DNA of 64,000 nucleotides from Hydractinia symbiolongicarpus (lineage: Eukaryota > Cnidaria > Hydrozoa > Anthoathecata > Hydractiniidae): assembly GCF_029227915.1 (NCBI RefSeq), contig NC_079885.1, positions 868,001 to 932,000 of the forward strand. Direction: 5' to 3'. A program made the translations under genes and the position numbers. How positions within the stretch are numbered: the first letter of the stretch is position 1; every line of letters begins with the position of its first letter. Below are positions 47,324-60,398 of the stretch, piece after piece. Under the pieces are notes generated by a model. The model did not search any database, was not told where the DNA came from, and saw nothing but the letters and a program-made list of their open reading frames with translations.

Positions 47324-49734
47324 TGGGAAATGAGTTTACTCCATGGGTACTTTCTTTGTATACTTTTGACTATGCGGGCCGAGTCTGAGGTTTACGGGAA
47401 ATGGTGGGTTTTCGTTTGCGGGCGATTAAACGTCTTTTATTCAGCGTCTCATCAAAAATGAAAACATGTTTGAAAACTACAAGTGTCATGCGTTTTAGTG
47501 GTGAAAAAATAATTTAAAAAATCGTTCGGGAAATGAGTTTACTCCCTGGGTACTTTCTTTGTATACTTTTGATTATACGGGCCGAGTCCAGGGTTTACGG
47601 GAATTGGCGGGTTTTCGTTTGCCGGCGATTAAACTTCTTTTATTCAGCGTCTCATCAAAAATGAAAACATTTTTAAAAACTACAAGTCTCATGCGTTTTA
47701 GTGGTGAAAATATAATTTAAAAAATCGTTCGGGAAATGAGTTTACTCCCTGGGTACTTTCTTTGTATACTTTTGACTATACGGGCCGAGTCCAGGGTTTA
47801 CGGGAAATGGCGGGTTTTCGTTTGCCGGCGATTAAACTTCTTTTATTCAGCGTCTCATCAAAAATGAAAACATTTTTAAAAACTACAAGTCTCATGGGCT
47901 TTAGTGGTGAAATAATAATTTAAAAAATCGTTCGGGAAATGAGTTTACACCCTGGGTACTTTCTTATTATACTTTTGACTATACGGGCCGAGTCCGGGAT
48001 TTACGGAAATCGCAGGTTTTCGTTTGCCGGCGATTAAACTTCTTTCATTCAGCGTCTCATCAAAAATGAAAACATTTTTGAAAACTACAAGTCTCATGCG
48101 TTTTAGTGGTGAAAATATAATTTAAAAAATCGTTCGGGAAATGAGTTTACTCCCTAGGTACTTTCTTTGTATACTTTTGACTATACGGGCCGAGTCCGGG
48201 ATTTACGGGAAGTCGCGGGTTTTCGTTTGCCGGCGATTAAACTTCTTTTATTTAGCGTCTCAGCAAAAATGAAAACATTTTTAAAAACCACAAGTCTCAT
48301 GCGTTTTAGTGGTGAAAAAATAATTTAAAAAATCGTTCGGGAAATGAGTTTACTCCCTGGGTACTTTCTTTGTATACATTTGACTATACGGGCCGAGTCC
48401 GGGATTTACGGGAAATCGCGGATTTTCGTTTGCCGGCGATTAAACTTCTTTTATTCAGCGTCCCATCAAATATGAAAATATTTTTGAAAACTACAAGTCT
48501 CATGCGTTTAGTGGTAAAAAAATAATATAAAAAATCGTTCGGGAAATGAGTTTACTCCCTGGGTACTTTCTTTTTATACTTTTGACTATACGGGCCAAGC
48601 CCGGGATTTACGGGAAATCGCGAGTTTTCGTTTGCCGGCGATTAAACTTCTTTTATTCTGCGTCTCATCAAAAATGAAAACATTTTTAAAAACTACAAGT
48701 CTTATGCGTTTTAGTGGTGAAAAAATAATTTAAAAAATCGTTCTGGAAATGAGTTTACTCACAGGGTACTTTCTTTGTATACATTCGACTATACGGGCCA
48801 AGCCCGGGATTTACGGGAAATCGCGGGTTTTCGTTTTCCGGCGATTAAACCTCTTTCATTAAGCGTCTCATCAAAAATGAAAACATTTTTGAAAACTACA
48901 AGTCTCATGCGTTTTAGTGGTGAAAAAAAAATTTAAAAAATCGTTCGGGAAATGAGTTTACTCCCTGGGTACTTTCTTTGTATACTTTTGACTATACGGG
49001 CCGAGTCCGGGATTTACGGTAAATCGCAGGTTTTCGTTTGCCGGCGATTAAACTGCTTTTATTCAGCGTCTCATCAAAAATGAAAACATTCTTAAAAACA
49101 ACAAGTCTCATGCGTTTTAGTGGTGAAATAATAATTTAAAAAATCGTTTGGGAAATGAGTTTACACCCTGGGTACTTTCTTTGTATACTTTTGACTATAC
49201 GGGCCGAGTCCAGGATTTACGGGAAATCGCAGGTTTTTGTTTGCCGGCGATTAAACTTCTTTTATTCAGCGTCTCATCGAAAATGAAAACATTTTTAAAA
49301 ACTACAAGTCTTATGCGTTTTAGTGGTGAAAAAGTAATTTAAAAAATCGTTCGGGAAATGAGTTTACTCCCTGGGTACTTTCTTTGTATACTTTTGACAA
49401 TACGGGCCAAGCTGGGATTTACGGGAAATCGCGGGTTTTCTTTTATTCAGCGTCTCATCAAAAATGAAAACATTTTTAAAAACTACAAGTCTTATGCGTT
49501 TTAATGGTGAAAAAATAATTTAAAAAATCATTCTGAAATGAGTTTACTCCCTGGGTACTTTCTTTGTATACTTTTGACTATACGGGCCGAGTCCGGGATT
49601 TACAGGAAATCGCAGGTTTTCGTTTGCCGGCGATTAAACTGCTTTTATTCAGCGTCTCATCAAAAATGAAAACATTCTTGAAAACTACAAGTCTCATGCG
49701 TTTTAGTGGTGAAATAATAATTTAAAAAATCGTT
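47324..49734 (-). repeat. Twelve-monomer repeat, copy 3 (2411 bp)
   Basis: Third copy of the 2412-bp block, 5773 bp from copy 2, with one base lost in GATTTACGGAAATC (about 48000). Its tail and the following 600 bp or so also align with 45507-46854 at an offset of 3585 bp. The 12-mer and the 992-bp duplication were therefore copied together. Confidence 0.85.
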
Positions 49735-52700
49735 TGGGAAATGAGTTTACTCCCTGGGTACTTTCTTTGTATACTTTTGACTATACGGGCCGAGTCCAGG
49801 ACTTACGGGAAATCGCAGGTTTTCGTTTGCGGGCGATTAAACTTCTTTTATTCACCGTCTCATCAAAAATGAAAACATTTTTGAAAACTACAAGTGTCAT
49901 GCGTTTTAGTGGTGAAAAAATAATTTAAAAAATCGTTCGGGAAATGAGTTTACTCCATGGGTACTTTCTTTGTATACTTTTGATTATACGGGCCGAGTCC
50001 AGGGTTTACGGGAAATGGCGGGTTTTCGTTTGCCGGCGATTAAACTTCTTTTATTCAGCGTCTCATCAAAAATGAAAACATTTTTAAAAACTAAAAGTCT
50101 CATGCGTTTTAGTGGTGAAATAATAATTTAAAAAATCGTTTGGGAAATAAGTTTACACCCTGGGTACTTTCTTTGTATACTTTTGACTATACGGGCCGAG
50201 TCCAGGATTTACGGGAAAGCGCAGGTTTTCGTTTGCCGGCGATTAAACTTCTTTTAGTCAGCGTCCCATCGAAAATGAAAACATTTTTAAAAACTACAAG
50301 TCTCATGCGTTTTAGTGGTGAAAAAGTAATTTAAAAAATCGTTCGGGAAATGAGTTTACTTCCTGGGTCCTTTCTTTGTATACTTTTGACTATACGGGCC
50401 AAGCCGGGATTTACGGGAAATCGCGGGTTTTCTTTTATTCAGTGTCTCATCAAAAATGAAAACATTTTTAAAAACTACAAGTCTCATGCGTTTTAGTGGT
50501 GAAATAATAATTTAAAAAATCGTTTGGGAAATGAGTTTACACCCTGGGTACTTTCTTTGTATACTTTTGACTATACGGGCCGAGTCCGGGTTTTACGGGA
50601 AATCGCAGGTTTTCGTTTGCCGGCGATTAAACTGCTTTTATTCAGCGTCTCATCAAAAATGAAAACATTCTTGCAAACTACAAGTCTCATGCGTTTTAGT
50701 GGTGAAATAATAATTTAAAAAATCGTTTGGGAAATGAGTTTACTCCATGGGTACTTTCTTTGTATACTTTTGACTATGCGGGCCGAGTCTGAGGTTTACG
50801 GGAAATGGTGGGTTTTCGTTTGCGGGCGATTAAACGTCTTTTATTCAGCGCCTCATCAAAAATGAAAACATGTTTGAAAACAACAAGTGTCATGCGTTTT
50901 AGTGGTGAAAAAATAATTTAAAAAATCGTTCGGGAAATGAGTTTACTCCCTGGGTACTTTCTTTGTATACTTTTGATTATACGGGCCGAGTCCAGGGTTT
51001 ACGGGAATTGGCGGGTTTTCGTTTGCCGGCGATTAAACTTCTTTTATTCAGCGTCTCATCAAAAATGAAAACATTTTTAAAAACTACAAGTCTCATGCGT
51101 TTTAGTGGTGAAAATATAATTTAAAAAATCGTTCGGGAAATGAGTTTACTCCCTGGGTACTTTCTTTGTATACTTTTGACTATACGGGCCGAGTCCAGGA
51201 TTTACGGGAAATCGCAGGATTTCGTTTGCCGGCGATTAAACTTCTTTTAGTCAGGGTCTCATCGAAAATGAAAACATTTTTAAAAACTACAAGTCTCATG
51301 CGTTTTAGTGGTGAAAAAATAATTTAAAAAATCGTTCTGGAAATGAGTTTACACCCTGGGTACTTTCTTTGTATACTTTTGACTATACGGGCCGAGTCCA
51401 GGATTTACGGGAAATCGCAGGTTTTCGTTTGCCGGCGATTAAACTTCTTTTAGTCAGCCTCTCATCGAAAATGAAAACATTTTTAAAAACTACAAGTCTC
51501 ATGCGTTTTAGTGGTGAAAAAGTAATTTAAAAAATCGTTCGGGAAATGAGTTTACTTCCTGGGTACTTTCTTTGTATACTTTTGATTATACGGGCCGAGT
51601 CCAGGGTTTACGGGAAATGGCGGGTTTTCGTTTGCCGGCGATTAAACTTCTTTTATTCAGCGTCTCATCAAAAATGAAAACATTTTTAAAAACTAAAAGT
51701 CTCATGCGTTTTAGTGGTGAAATAATAATTTAAAAAATCGTTTGGGAAATAAGTTTACACCCTGGGTACTTTCTTTGTATACTTTTGACTATACGGGCCG
51801 AGTCCAGGATTTACGGGAAAGCGCAGGTTTTCGTTTGCCGGCGATTAAACTTCTTTTAGTCAGCGTCCCATCGAAAATGAAAACATTTTTAAAAACTACA
51901 AGTCTCATGCGTTTTAGTGGTGAAAAAGTAATTTAAAAAATCGTTCGGGAAATGAGTTTACTTCCTGGGTCCTTTCTTTGTATACTTTTGACTATACGGG
52001 CCAAGCCGGGATTTACGGGAAATCGCGGGTTTTCTTTTATTCAGTGTCTCATCAAAAATGAAAACATTTTTAAAAACTACAAGTCTCATGCGTTTTAGTG
52101 GTGAAATAATAATTTAAAAAATCGTTTGGGAAATGAGTTTACACCCTGGGTACTTTCTTTGTATACTTTTGACTATACGGGCCGAGTCCAGGATTTACGG
52201 GAAATCGCAGGTTTTCGTTTGCCGGCGATTAAACTTCTTTTAGTCAGCGTCTCATCGAAAATGAAAACATTTTTAAAAACTACAAGTCTCATGCGTTTTA
52301 GTGGTGAAAAAGTAATTTAAAAAATCGTTCGGGAAATGAGTTTACTTCCTGGGTACTTTCTTTGTATACTTTTGACTATACGGGCCAAGCCGGGATTTAC
52401 GGGAAATCGCGGGTTTTCTTTTATTCAGCGTCTCATCAAAAATGAAAACATTTTTAAAAACTACAAGTCTTATGCGTTTTAGTGGTGAAAAAATAATTTA
52501 AAAAATCGTTCTGAAAATGAGTTTACTCCCTGGGTACTTTCTTTGTATACTTTTGACTATACGGGCCGAGTCCGGGTTTTACGGGAAATCGCAGGTTTTC
52601 GTTTGCCGGCGATTAAACTGCTTTTATTCAGCGTCTCATCAAAAATGAAAACATTCTTGAAAACTACAAGTCTCATGCGTTTTAGTGGTGAAATAATAAT

Positions 52701-53706
52701 TTAAAAAATCGTTTGGGAAATGAGTTTACTCCATGGGTACTTTCTTTGTATACTTTTGACTATGCGGGCCGAGTCTGAGGTTTACGGGAAATGGTGGGTT
52801 TTCGTTTGCGGGCGATTAAACGTCTTTTATTCAGCGCCTCATCAAAAATGAAAACATGTTTGAAAACAACAAGTGTCATGCGTTTTAGTGGTGAAAAAAT
52901 AATTTAAAAAATTGTTCGGGAAATGAGTTTACTCCCTGGGTACTTTCTTTGTATACTTTTGATTATACGGGCCGAGTCCAGGGTTTACGGGAATTGGCGG
53001 GTTTTCGTTTGCCGGCGATTAAACTTCTTTTATTCAGCGTCTCATCAAAAATGAAAACATTTTTAAAAACTACAAGTCTCATGCGTTTTAGTGGTGAAAA
53101 TATAATTTAAAAAATCGTTCGGGAAATGAGTTTACTCCCTGGGTACTTTCTTTGTATACTTATGACTATACGGGCCGAGTCCAGGATTTACGGGAAATCG
53201 CAGGATTTCGTTTGCCGGCGATTAAACTTCTTTTAGTCAGCGTCTCATCGAAAATGAAAACATTTTTAAAAACTACAAGTCTCATGCGTTTTAGTGGTGA
53301 AAAAATAATTTAAAAAATCGTTCTGGAAATGAGTTTACACCCTGGGTACTTTCTTTGTATACTTTTGACTATACGGGCCGAGTCCAGGATTTACGGGAAA
53401 TCGCAGGTTTTCGTTTGCCGGCGATTAAACTTCTTTTAGTCAGCGTCTCATCGAAAATGAAAACATTTTTAAAAACTACAAGTCTCATGCGTTTTAGTGG
53501 TGAAAAAGTAATTTAAAAAATCGTTCGGGAAATGAGTTTACTTCCTGGGTACTTTCTTTGTATACTTTTGACTATACGGGCCAAGCCGGGATTTACGGGA
53601 AATCGCGGGTTTTCTTTTATTCAGCGTCTCATCAAAAATGAAAACATTTTTAAAAACTACAAGTCTTATGCGTTTTAGTGGTGAAAAAATAATTTAAAAA
53701 ATCGTT
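49735..53706 (-). repeat. Nested partial duplications at 1602 and 1986 bp offsets
   Basis: The AAATAAGTTTACACC monomer at about 50141 recurs at 51743 (offset 1602). The stretch 50728-51539 recurs at 52714-53525 (offset 1986), sharing private GAAAACAACAAGTGTC and AGCGCCTCATC. Four 181-bp monomers lie here (50344, 51946, 52330 and 53526). Confidence 0.75.
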
Positions 53707-53909
53707 CTGGAAATGAGTTTACTCCCTGGGTACTTTCTTTGTATACTTTTGACTATACGGGCCGAGTCCGGGTTTTACGGGAAATCGCAGGTTTTCGTTT
53801 GCCGGCGATTAAACTGCTTTTATTCAGCGTCTCATCAAAAATGAAAACATTCTTGAAAACTACAAGTCTCATGCGTTTTAGTGGGGAAATAATAATTTAA
53901 AAATTCGTT

Positions 53910-54315
53910 TGGGAAATGAGTTTACTCCATGGGTACTTTCTTTGTATACTTTTGACTATGCGGGCCGAGTCTGAGGTTTACGGGAAATGGTGGGTTTTCG
54001 TTTGCGGGCGATTAAACGTCTTTTATTCAGCGTCTCATCAAAAATGAAAACATGTTTGAAAACTACAAGTGTCATGCGTTTTAGTGGTGAAAAAATAATT
54101 TAAAAAATCGTTCGGGAAATGAGTTTACTCCATGGGTACTTTCTTTGTATACTTTTGACTATGCGGGCCGAGTCTGAGGTTTACGGGAAATGGTGGGTTT
54201 TCGTTTGCGGGCGATTAAACGTCTTTTATTCAGCGTCTCATCAAAAATGAAAACATGTTTGAAAACTACAAGTGTCATGCGTTTTAGTGGTGAAAAAATA
54301 ATTTAAAAAATCGTT
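53910..54315 (-). repeat. Single-monomer tandem duplication
   Basis: Monomers 53910-54112 and 54113-54315 are both the GTCTGAGGTTTACGG, GCGGGCGATTAAACGTC and CATGTTTGAAAACTACAAGTGTC type. They look identical apart from their outer edges. Every other copy of this type in the window is solitary. Confidence 0.85.
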
Positions 54316-54721
54316 CGGGAAATGAGTTTACTCCCTGGGTACTTTCTTTGTATACTTTCGATTATACGGGCCGAGTCCAGGGTTTACGGGAATTGGCGGG
54401 TTTTCGTTTGCCGGCGATTAAACTTCTTTTATTCAGCGTCTCATCAAAAATGAAAACATTTTTAAAAACTACAAGTCTCATGCGTTTTAGTGGTGAAAAT
54501 ATAATTTAAAAAATCGTTCGGGAAATGAGTTTACTCCCTGGGTACTTTCTTTGTATACTTTTGACTATACGGGCCGAGTGCAGGGTTTACGGGAAATGGC
54601 GGGTTTTCGTTTGCCGGCGATTAAACTTCTTTTATTCAGCGTCTCATCAAAAATGAAAACATTTTTAAAAACTACAAGTCTCATGGGCTTTAGTGGTGAA
54701 ATAATAATTTAAAAAATCGTT

Positions 54722-57700
54722 CGGGAAATGAGTTTACACCCTGGGTACTTTCTTATTATACTTTTGACTATACGGGCCGAGTCCGGGATTTACGGGAAAT
54801 CGCAGGTTTTCGTTTGCCGGCGATTAAACTTCTTTCATTCAGCGTCTCATCAAAAATGAAAACATTTTTGAAAACTACAAGTCTCATGCGTTTTAGTGGT
54901 GAAAATATAATTTAAAAAATCGTTCGGGAAATGAGTTTACTCCCTGGGTACTTTCTTTGTATACTTTTGACTATACGGGCCGAGTCCGGGATTTACGGGA
55001 AGTCGCGGGTTTTCGTTTGCCGGCGATTAAACTTCTTTTATTTAGCGTCTCAGCAAAAATGAAAACATTTTTAAAAACTACAAGTCTCATGCGTTTTAGT
55101 GGTGAAAAAATAATTTAAAAAATCGTTCGGGAAATGAGTTTATTCCCTGGATACTTTCTTTGTATACTTTTGACTATACGGGCCAAGCCGGGATTTACGG
55201 GAAATCGCGGGTTTTCGTTTGCCGGCGATTAAACTTCTTTTATTCAGCGTCTCATCAAAAATGAAAACATTTTTAAAAACTACAAGTCTTATGCGTTTTA
55301 GTGGTGAAAAAATAATTTAAAAAATCGTTCTGGAAATGAGTTTACTCACAGGGTACTTTCTTTGTATACATTCGACTATACGGGCCAAGCCCCGGATTTA
55401 CGGGAAAACGCGGGATTTCGTTTGCCGGCGATTAAACCTCTTTCATTAGGCGTCTCATCAAAAATGAAAACATTTTTGAAAACTACAAGTCTCATGCGTT
55501 TTAGTGGTGAAAAAATAAATTTAAAAAATCGTTCGGGAAATGAGTTTACTCCCTGGGTACTTTCTTTGTATACTTTTGACTATACGGGCCGAGTCCGGGA
55601 TTTACGGGAAATCGCGGATTTTCGTTTGCCGGCGATTAAACTTCTTTTATTCAGCGTCCCATCAAATATGAAAATATTTTTGAAAACTACAAGTCTCATG
55701 CGTTTAGTGGTAAAAAAATAATATAAAAAATCGTTCGGGAAATGACTTTACTCCCTGGGTACTTTCTTTTTATACTTTTGACTATACGGGCCAAGCCCGG
55801 GATTTACGGGAAATCGCGGGTTTTTGTTTGCTGGCGATTAAACTTCTTTTATTCAGCGTCTCATCAAAAATGAAAACATTTTTAAAAACTACAAGTGTCA
55901 TGCGTTTTAGTGGTGAAAAAATAATTTAAAAAATCGTTCGGGAAATGAGTTTACTCCCTGGGTACTTTCTTTGTATACTTTTGATTATACGGGCCGAGTC
56001 CAGGGTTTACGGGAATTGGCGGGTTTTCGTTTGCCGGCGATTAAACTTCTTTTATTCAGCGTCTCATCAAAAATGAAAACATTTTTAAAAACTACAAGTC
56101 TCATGCGTTTTAGTGGTGAAAATATAATTTAAAAAATCGTTCGGGAAATGAGTTTACTCCCTGGGTACTTTCTTTGTATACTTTTGACTATACGGGCCGA
56201 GTCCAGGGTTTACGGGAAATGGCGGGTTTTCGTTTGCCGGCGATTAAACTTCTTTTATTCAGCGTCTCATCAAAAATGAAAACATTTTTAAAAACTACAA
56301 GTCTCATGGGCTTTAGTGGTGAAATAATAATTTAAAAAATCGTTCGGGAAATGAGTTTACACCCTGGGTACTTTCTTATTATACTTTTGACTATACGGGC
56401 CGAGTCCGGGATTTACGGGAAATCGCAGGTTTTCGTTTGCCGGCGATTAAACTTCTTTCATTCAGCGTCTCATCAAAAATGAAAACATTTTTGAAAACTA
56501 CAAGTCTCATGCGTTTTAGTGGTGAAAATATAATTTAAAAAATCGTTCGGGAAATGAGTTTACTCCCTGGGTACTTTCTTTGTATACTTTTGACTATACG
56601 GGCCGAGTCCGGGATTTACGGGAAGTCGCGGGTTTTCGTTTGCCGGCGATTAAACTTCTTTTATTTAGCGTCTCAGCAAAAATGAAAACATTTTTAAAAA
56701 CTACAAGTCTCATGCGTTTTAGTGGTGAAAAAATAATTTAAAAAATCGTTCGGGAAATGAGTTTATTCCCTGGATACTTTCTTTGTATACTTTTGACTAT
56801 ACGGGCCAAGCCGGGATTTACGGGAAATCGCGGGTTTTCGTTTGCCGGCGATTAAACTTCTTTTATTCAGCGTCTCATCAAAAATGAAAACATTTTTAAA
56901 AACTACAAGTCTTATGCGTTTTAGTGGTGAAAAAATAATTTAAAAAATCGTTTGGATAATGAGTTTACTCCCTGGGTACTTTCTTTGTATACTTTTGACT
57001 ATACGGGCCAAGCCGGGATTTACGGGAAATCGCGGGTTTTCGTTTGCCGGCGATTAAACTTCATTTATTCAGCGTCTCATCAAAAATGAAAACATTTTTA
57101 AAAACTACAAGTCCTATGCGTTTTAGTGGTGAAAAAATAATTTAAAAAATCGTTCTGGAAATGAGTTTACTCACAGGGTACTTTCTTTGTATACATTCGA
57201 CTATACGGGCCGAGTCCGGGATTTACGGGAAATCGCGGATTTTCGTTTGCCGGCGATTAAACTTCTTTTATTCAGCGTCCCATCAAATATGAAAATATTT
57301 TTGAAAACTACAAGTCTCATGCGTTTAGTGGTAAAAAAATAATATAAAAAATCGTTCGGGAAATGACTTTACTCCCTGGGTACTTTCTTTTTATACTTTT
57401 GACTATACGGGCCAAGCCCGGGATTTACGGGAAATCGCGGGTTTTTGTTTGCTGGCGATTAAACTTCTTTTATTCAGCGTCTCATCAAAAATGAAAACAT
57501 TTTTAAAAACTACAAGTCTTATGCGTTTTAGTGGTGAAAAAAGAATTTAAAAAATCGTTCTGGAAATGAGTTTACTCACAGGGTACTTTCTTTGTATACA
57601 TTCGACTATACGGGCCAAGCCCAGGATTTACGGGAAATCGCGGGTTTTTGTTTTCCGTCGATTAAACCTCTTTCATTAAGCGTCTCATCAAAAATGAAAA

Positions 57701-58370
57701 CATTTTTGAAAACTACAAGTCTCATGCGTTTTAGTGGTGAAAAAAAAAATTAAAAAATCGTTCGGGAAATGAGTTTACTCCCTGGGTACTTTCTTTGTAT
57801 ACTTTTGACTATACGGGCCGAGTCTGAGGTTTACGGGAAATGGTGGGTTTTCGTTTGTGGGCGATTAAACGTCTTTTATTCAGCGTCTCATCAAAAATGA
57901 AAACATGTTTGAAAACTACAAGTGTCATGCGTTTTAGTGGTGAAAAAATAATTTAAAAAATCGTTCGGGAAATGAGTTTACTCCCTGGGTACTTTCTTTG
58001 TATACTTTTGATTATACGGGCCGAGTCCAGGGTTTACGGGAATTGGCGGTTTTCGTTTGCCGGCGATTAAACTTCTTTTATTCAGCGTCTCATCAAAAAT
58101 GAAAACATTTTTAAAAACTACAAGTCTCATGCGTTTTAGTGGTGAAAATATAATTTAAAAAATCGTTCGGGAAATGAGTTTACTCCCTGGGTACTTTCTT
58201 TGTATACTTTTGACTATACGGGCCGAGTCCAGGGTTTACGGGAAATGGCGGGTTTTCGTTTGCCGGCGATTAAACTTCTTTTATTCAGCGTCTCATCAAA
58301 TATGAAAACATTTTTAAAAACTACAAGTCTCATGGGCTTTAGTGGTGAAATAATAATTTAAAAAATCGTT
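54722..58370 (-). repeat. Higher-order repeat lacking 181-bp monomers, two copies (1623 and 2026 bp)
   Basis: 54722-56344 (eight monomers) and 56345-58370 (ten monomers) share the order TTCTTATTATAC, GAAGTCGCGGG/TTTATTTAGCG, TTTATTCCCTGGATAC, then the CACAGGGTAC and CCCATCAAATATG types. A third version begins at 58371. The second copy has two extra monomers and a chimeric unit at 57155-57356. Confidence 0.8.
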
Positions 58371-60398
58371 CGGGAAATGAGTTTACACCCTGGGTACTTT
58401 CTTATTATACTTTTGACTATACGGGCCGAGTCCGGGATTTACGGGAAAACGCAGGTTTTCGTTTGCCGGCGATTAAACTTCTTTCATTCAGCGTCTCATC
58501 AAAAATGAAAACATTTTTGAAAACTACAAGTCTCATGCGTTTTAGTGGTGAAAATATAATTTAAAAAATCGTTCGGGAAATGAGTTTACTCCCTGGGTAC
58601 TTTCTTTGTATACTTTTGACTATACGGGCCGAGTCCGGGATTTACGGGAAGTCGCGGGTTTTCGTTTGCCGGCGATTAAACTTCTTTTATTTAGCGTCTC
58701 AGCAAAAATGAAAACATTTTTAAAAACTACAAGTCTCATGCGTTTTAGTGGTGAAAAAATAATTTAAAAAATCGTTCGGGAAATGAGTTTATTCCCTGGA
58801 TACTTTCTTTGTATACTTTTGACTATACGGGCCAAGCCGGGATTTACGGGAAATCGCGGGTTTTCGTTTGCCGGCGATTAAACTTCTTTTATTCAGCGTC
58901 TCATCAAAAATGAAAACATTTTTAAAAACTACAAGTCTTATGCGTTTTAGTGGTGAAAAAATAATTTAAAAAATCGTTTGGGAAATGAGTTTACTCCCTG
59001 GGTACTTTCTTTGTATACTTTTGACTATACGGGCCAAGCCGGGATTTACGGGAAATCGCGGGTTTTCGTTTGCCGGCGATTAAACTTCATTTATTCAGCG
59101 TCTCATCAAAAATGAAAACATTTTTAAAAACTACAAGTCTTATGCGTTTTAGTGGTGAAAAAATAATTTAAAAAATCGTTCTGGAAATGAGTTTACTCAC
59201 AGGGTACTTTCTTTGTATACATTCGACTATACGGGCCAAGCCCCGGATTTACGGGAAAACGCGGGATTTCGTTTGCCGGCGATTAAACCTCTTTCATTAA
59301 GCGTCTCATCAAAAATGAAAACATTTTTGAAAACTACAAGTCTCATGCGTATTAGTGGTGAAAAAATAAATTTAAAAAATCGTTCGGGAAATGAGTTTAC
59401 TCCCTGGGTACTTTCTTTGTATACTTTTGACTATATGGGCCGAGTCCGGGATTTACGGGAAATCGCGGATTTTCGTTTGCCGGCGATTAAACTTCTTTTA
59501 TTCAGCGTCCCATCAAATATGAAAATATTTTTGAAAACTACAAGTCTCATGCGTTTAGTGGTAAAAAAATAAAATAAAAAATCGTTCGGGAAATGACTTT
59601 ACTCCCTGGGTACTTTCTTTTTATACTTTTGACTATACGGGCCAAGCCCGGGATTTACGGGAAATCGCGGGTTTTTGTTTGCTGGCGATTAAACTTCTTT
59701 TATTCAGCGTCTCATCAAAAATGAAAACATTTTTAAAAACTACAAGTCTCATGCGTTTTAATGGTGAAAAAATAAATTTAAAAAATCGTTCGGGAAATGA
59801 GTTTACTCCCTGGGTACTTTCTTTGTATACTTTTGACTATACGGGCCGAGTCCGGGATTTACGGGAAATCGCGGATTTTCGTTTGCCGGCGATTAAACTT
59901 CTTTTATTCAGCGTCCCATCAAATATGAAAATATTTTTGAAAACTACAAGTCTCATGCGTTTAGTGGTAAAAAAATAAAATAAAAAATCGTTCGGGAAAT
60001 GACTTTACTCCCTGGGTACTTTCTTTTTATACTTTTGACTATACGGGCCAAGCCCGGGATTTACGGGAAATCGCGGGTTTTTGTTTGCTGGCGATTAAAC
60101 TTCTTTTATTCAGCGTCTCATCAAAAATGAAAACATTTTTAAAAACTACAAGTCTTATGCGTTTTAGTGGTGAAAAAATAATTTAAAAAATCGTTCTGGA
60201 AATGAGTTTACTCACAGGGTACTTTCTTTGTATACATTCGACTATACGGGCCAAGCCCAGGATTTACGGGAAATCGCGGGTTTTTGTTTTCCGGCGATTA
60301 AACCTCTTTCATTAAGCGTCTCATCAAAAATGAAAACATTTTTGAAAACTTTAAGTCTCATGCGTTTTAGTGGTGAAAAAAAAAATAAAAAAATCGTT
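58371..60398 (-). repeat. Third version of the 54.7-kb block, with a 406-bp dimer duplicated
   Basis: Lengths 203, 203, 202, 202, 204, 202, 204, 202, 203, 203. The 204/202 dimer (59181-59586) is followed by a second dimer (59587-59992). The first half of the second dimer begins like the 202-bp unit (CTTTTTATAC, GTTTGCTGGCG) and ends like the 204-bp unit (AATAAATTTAAA), marking another exchange point. Confidence 0.8.
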
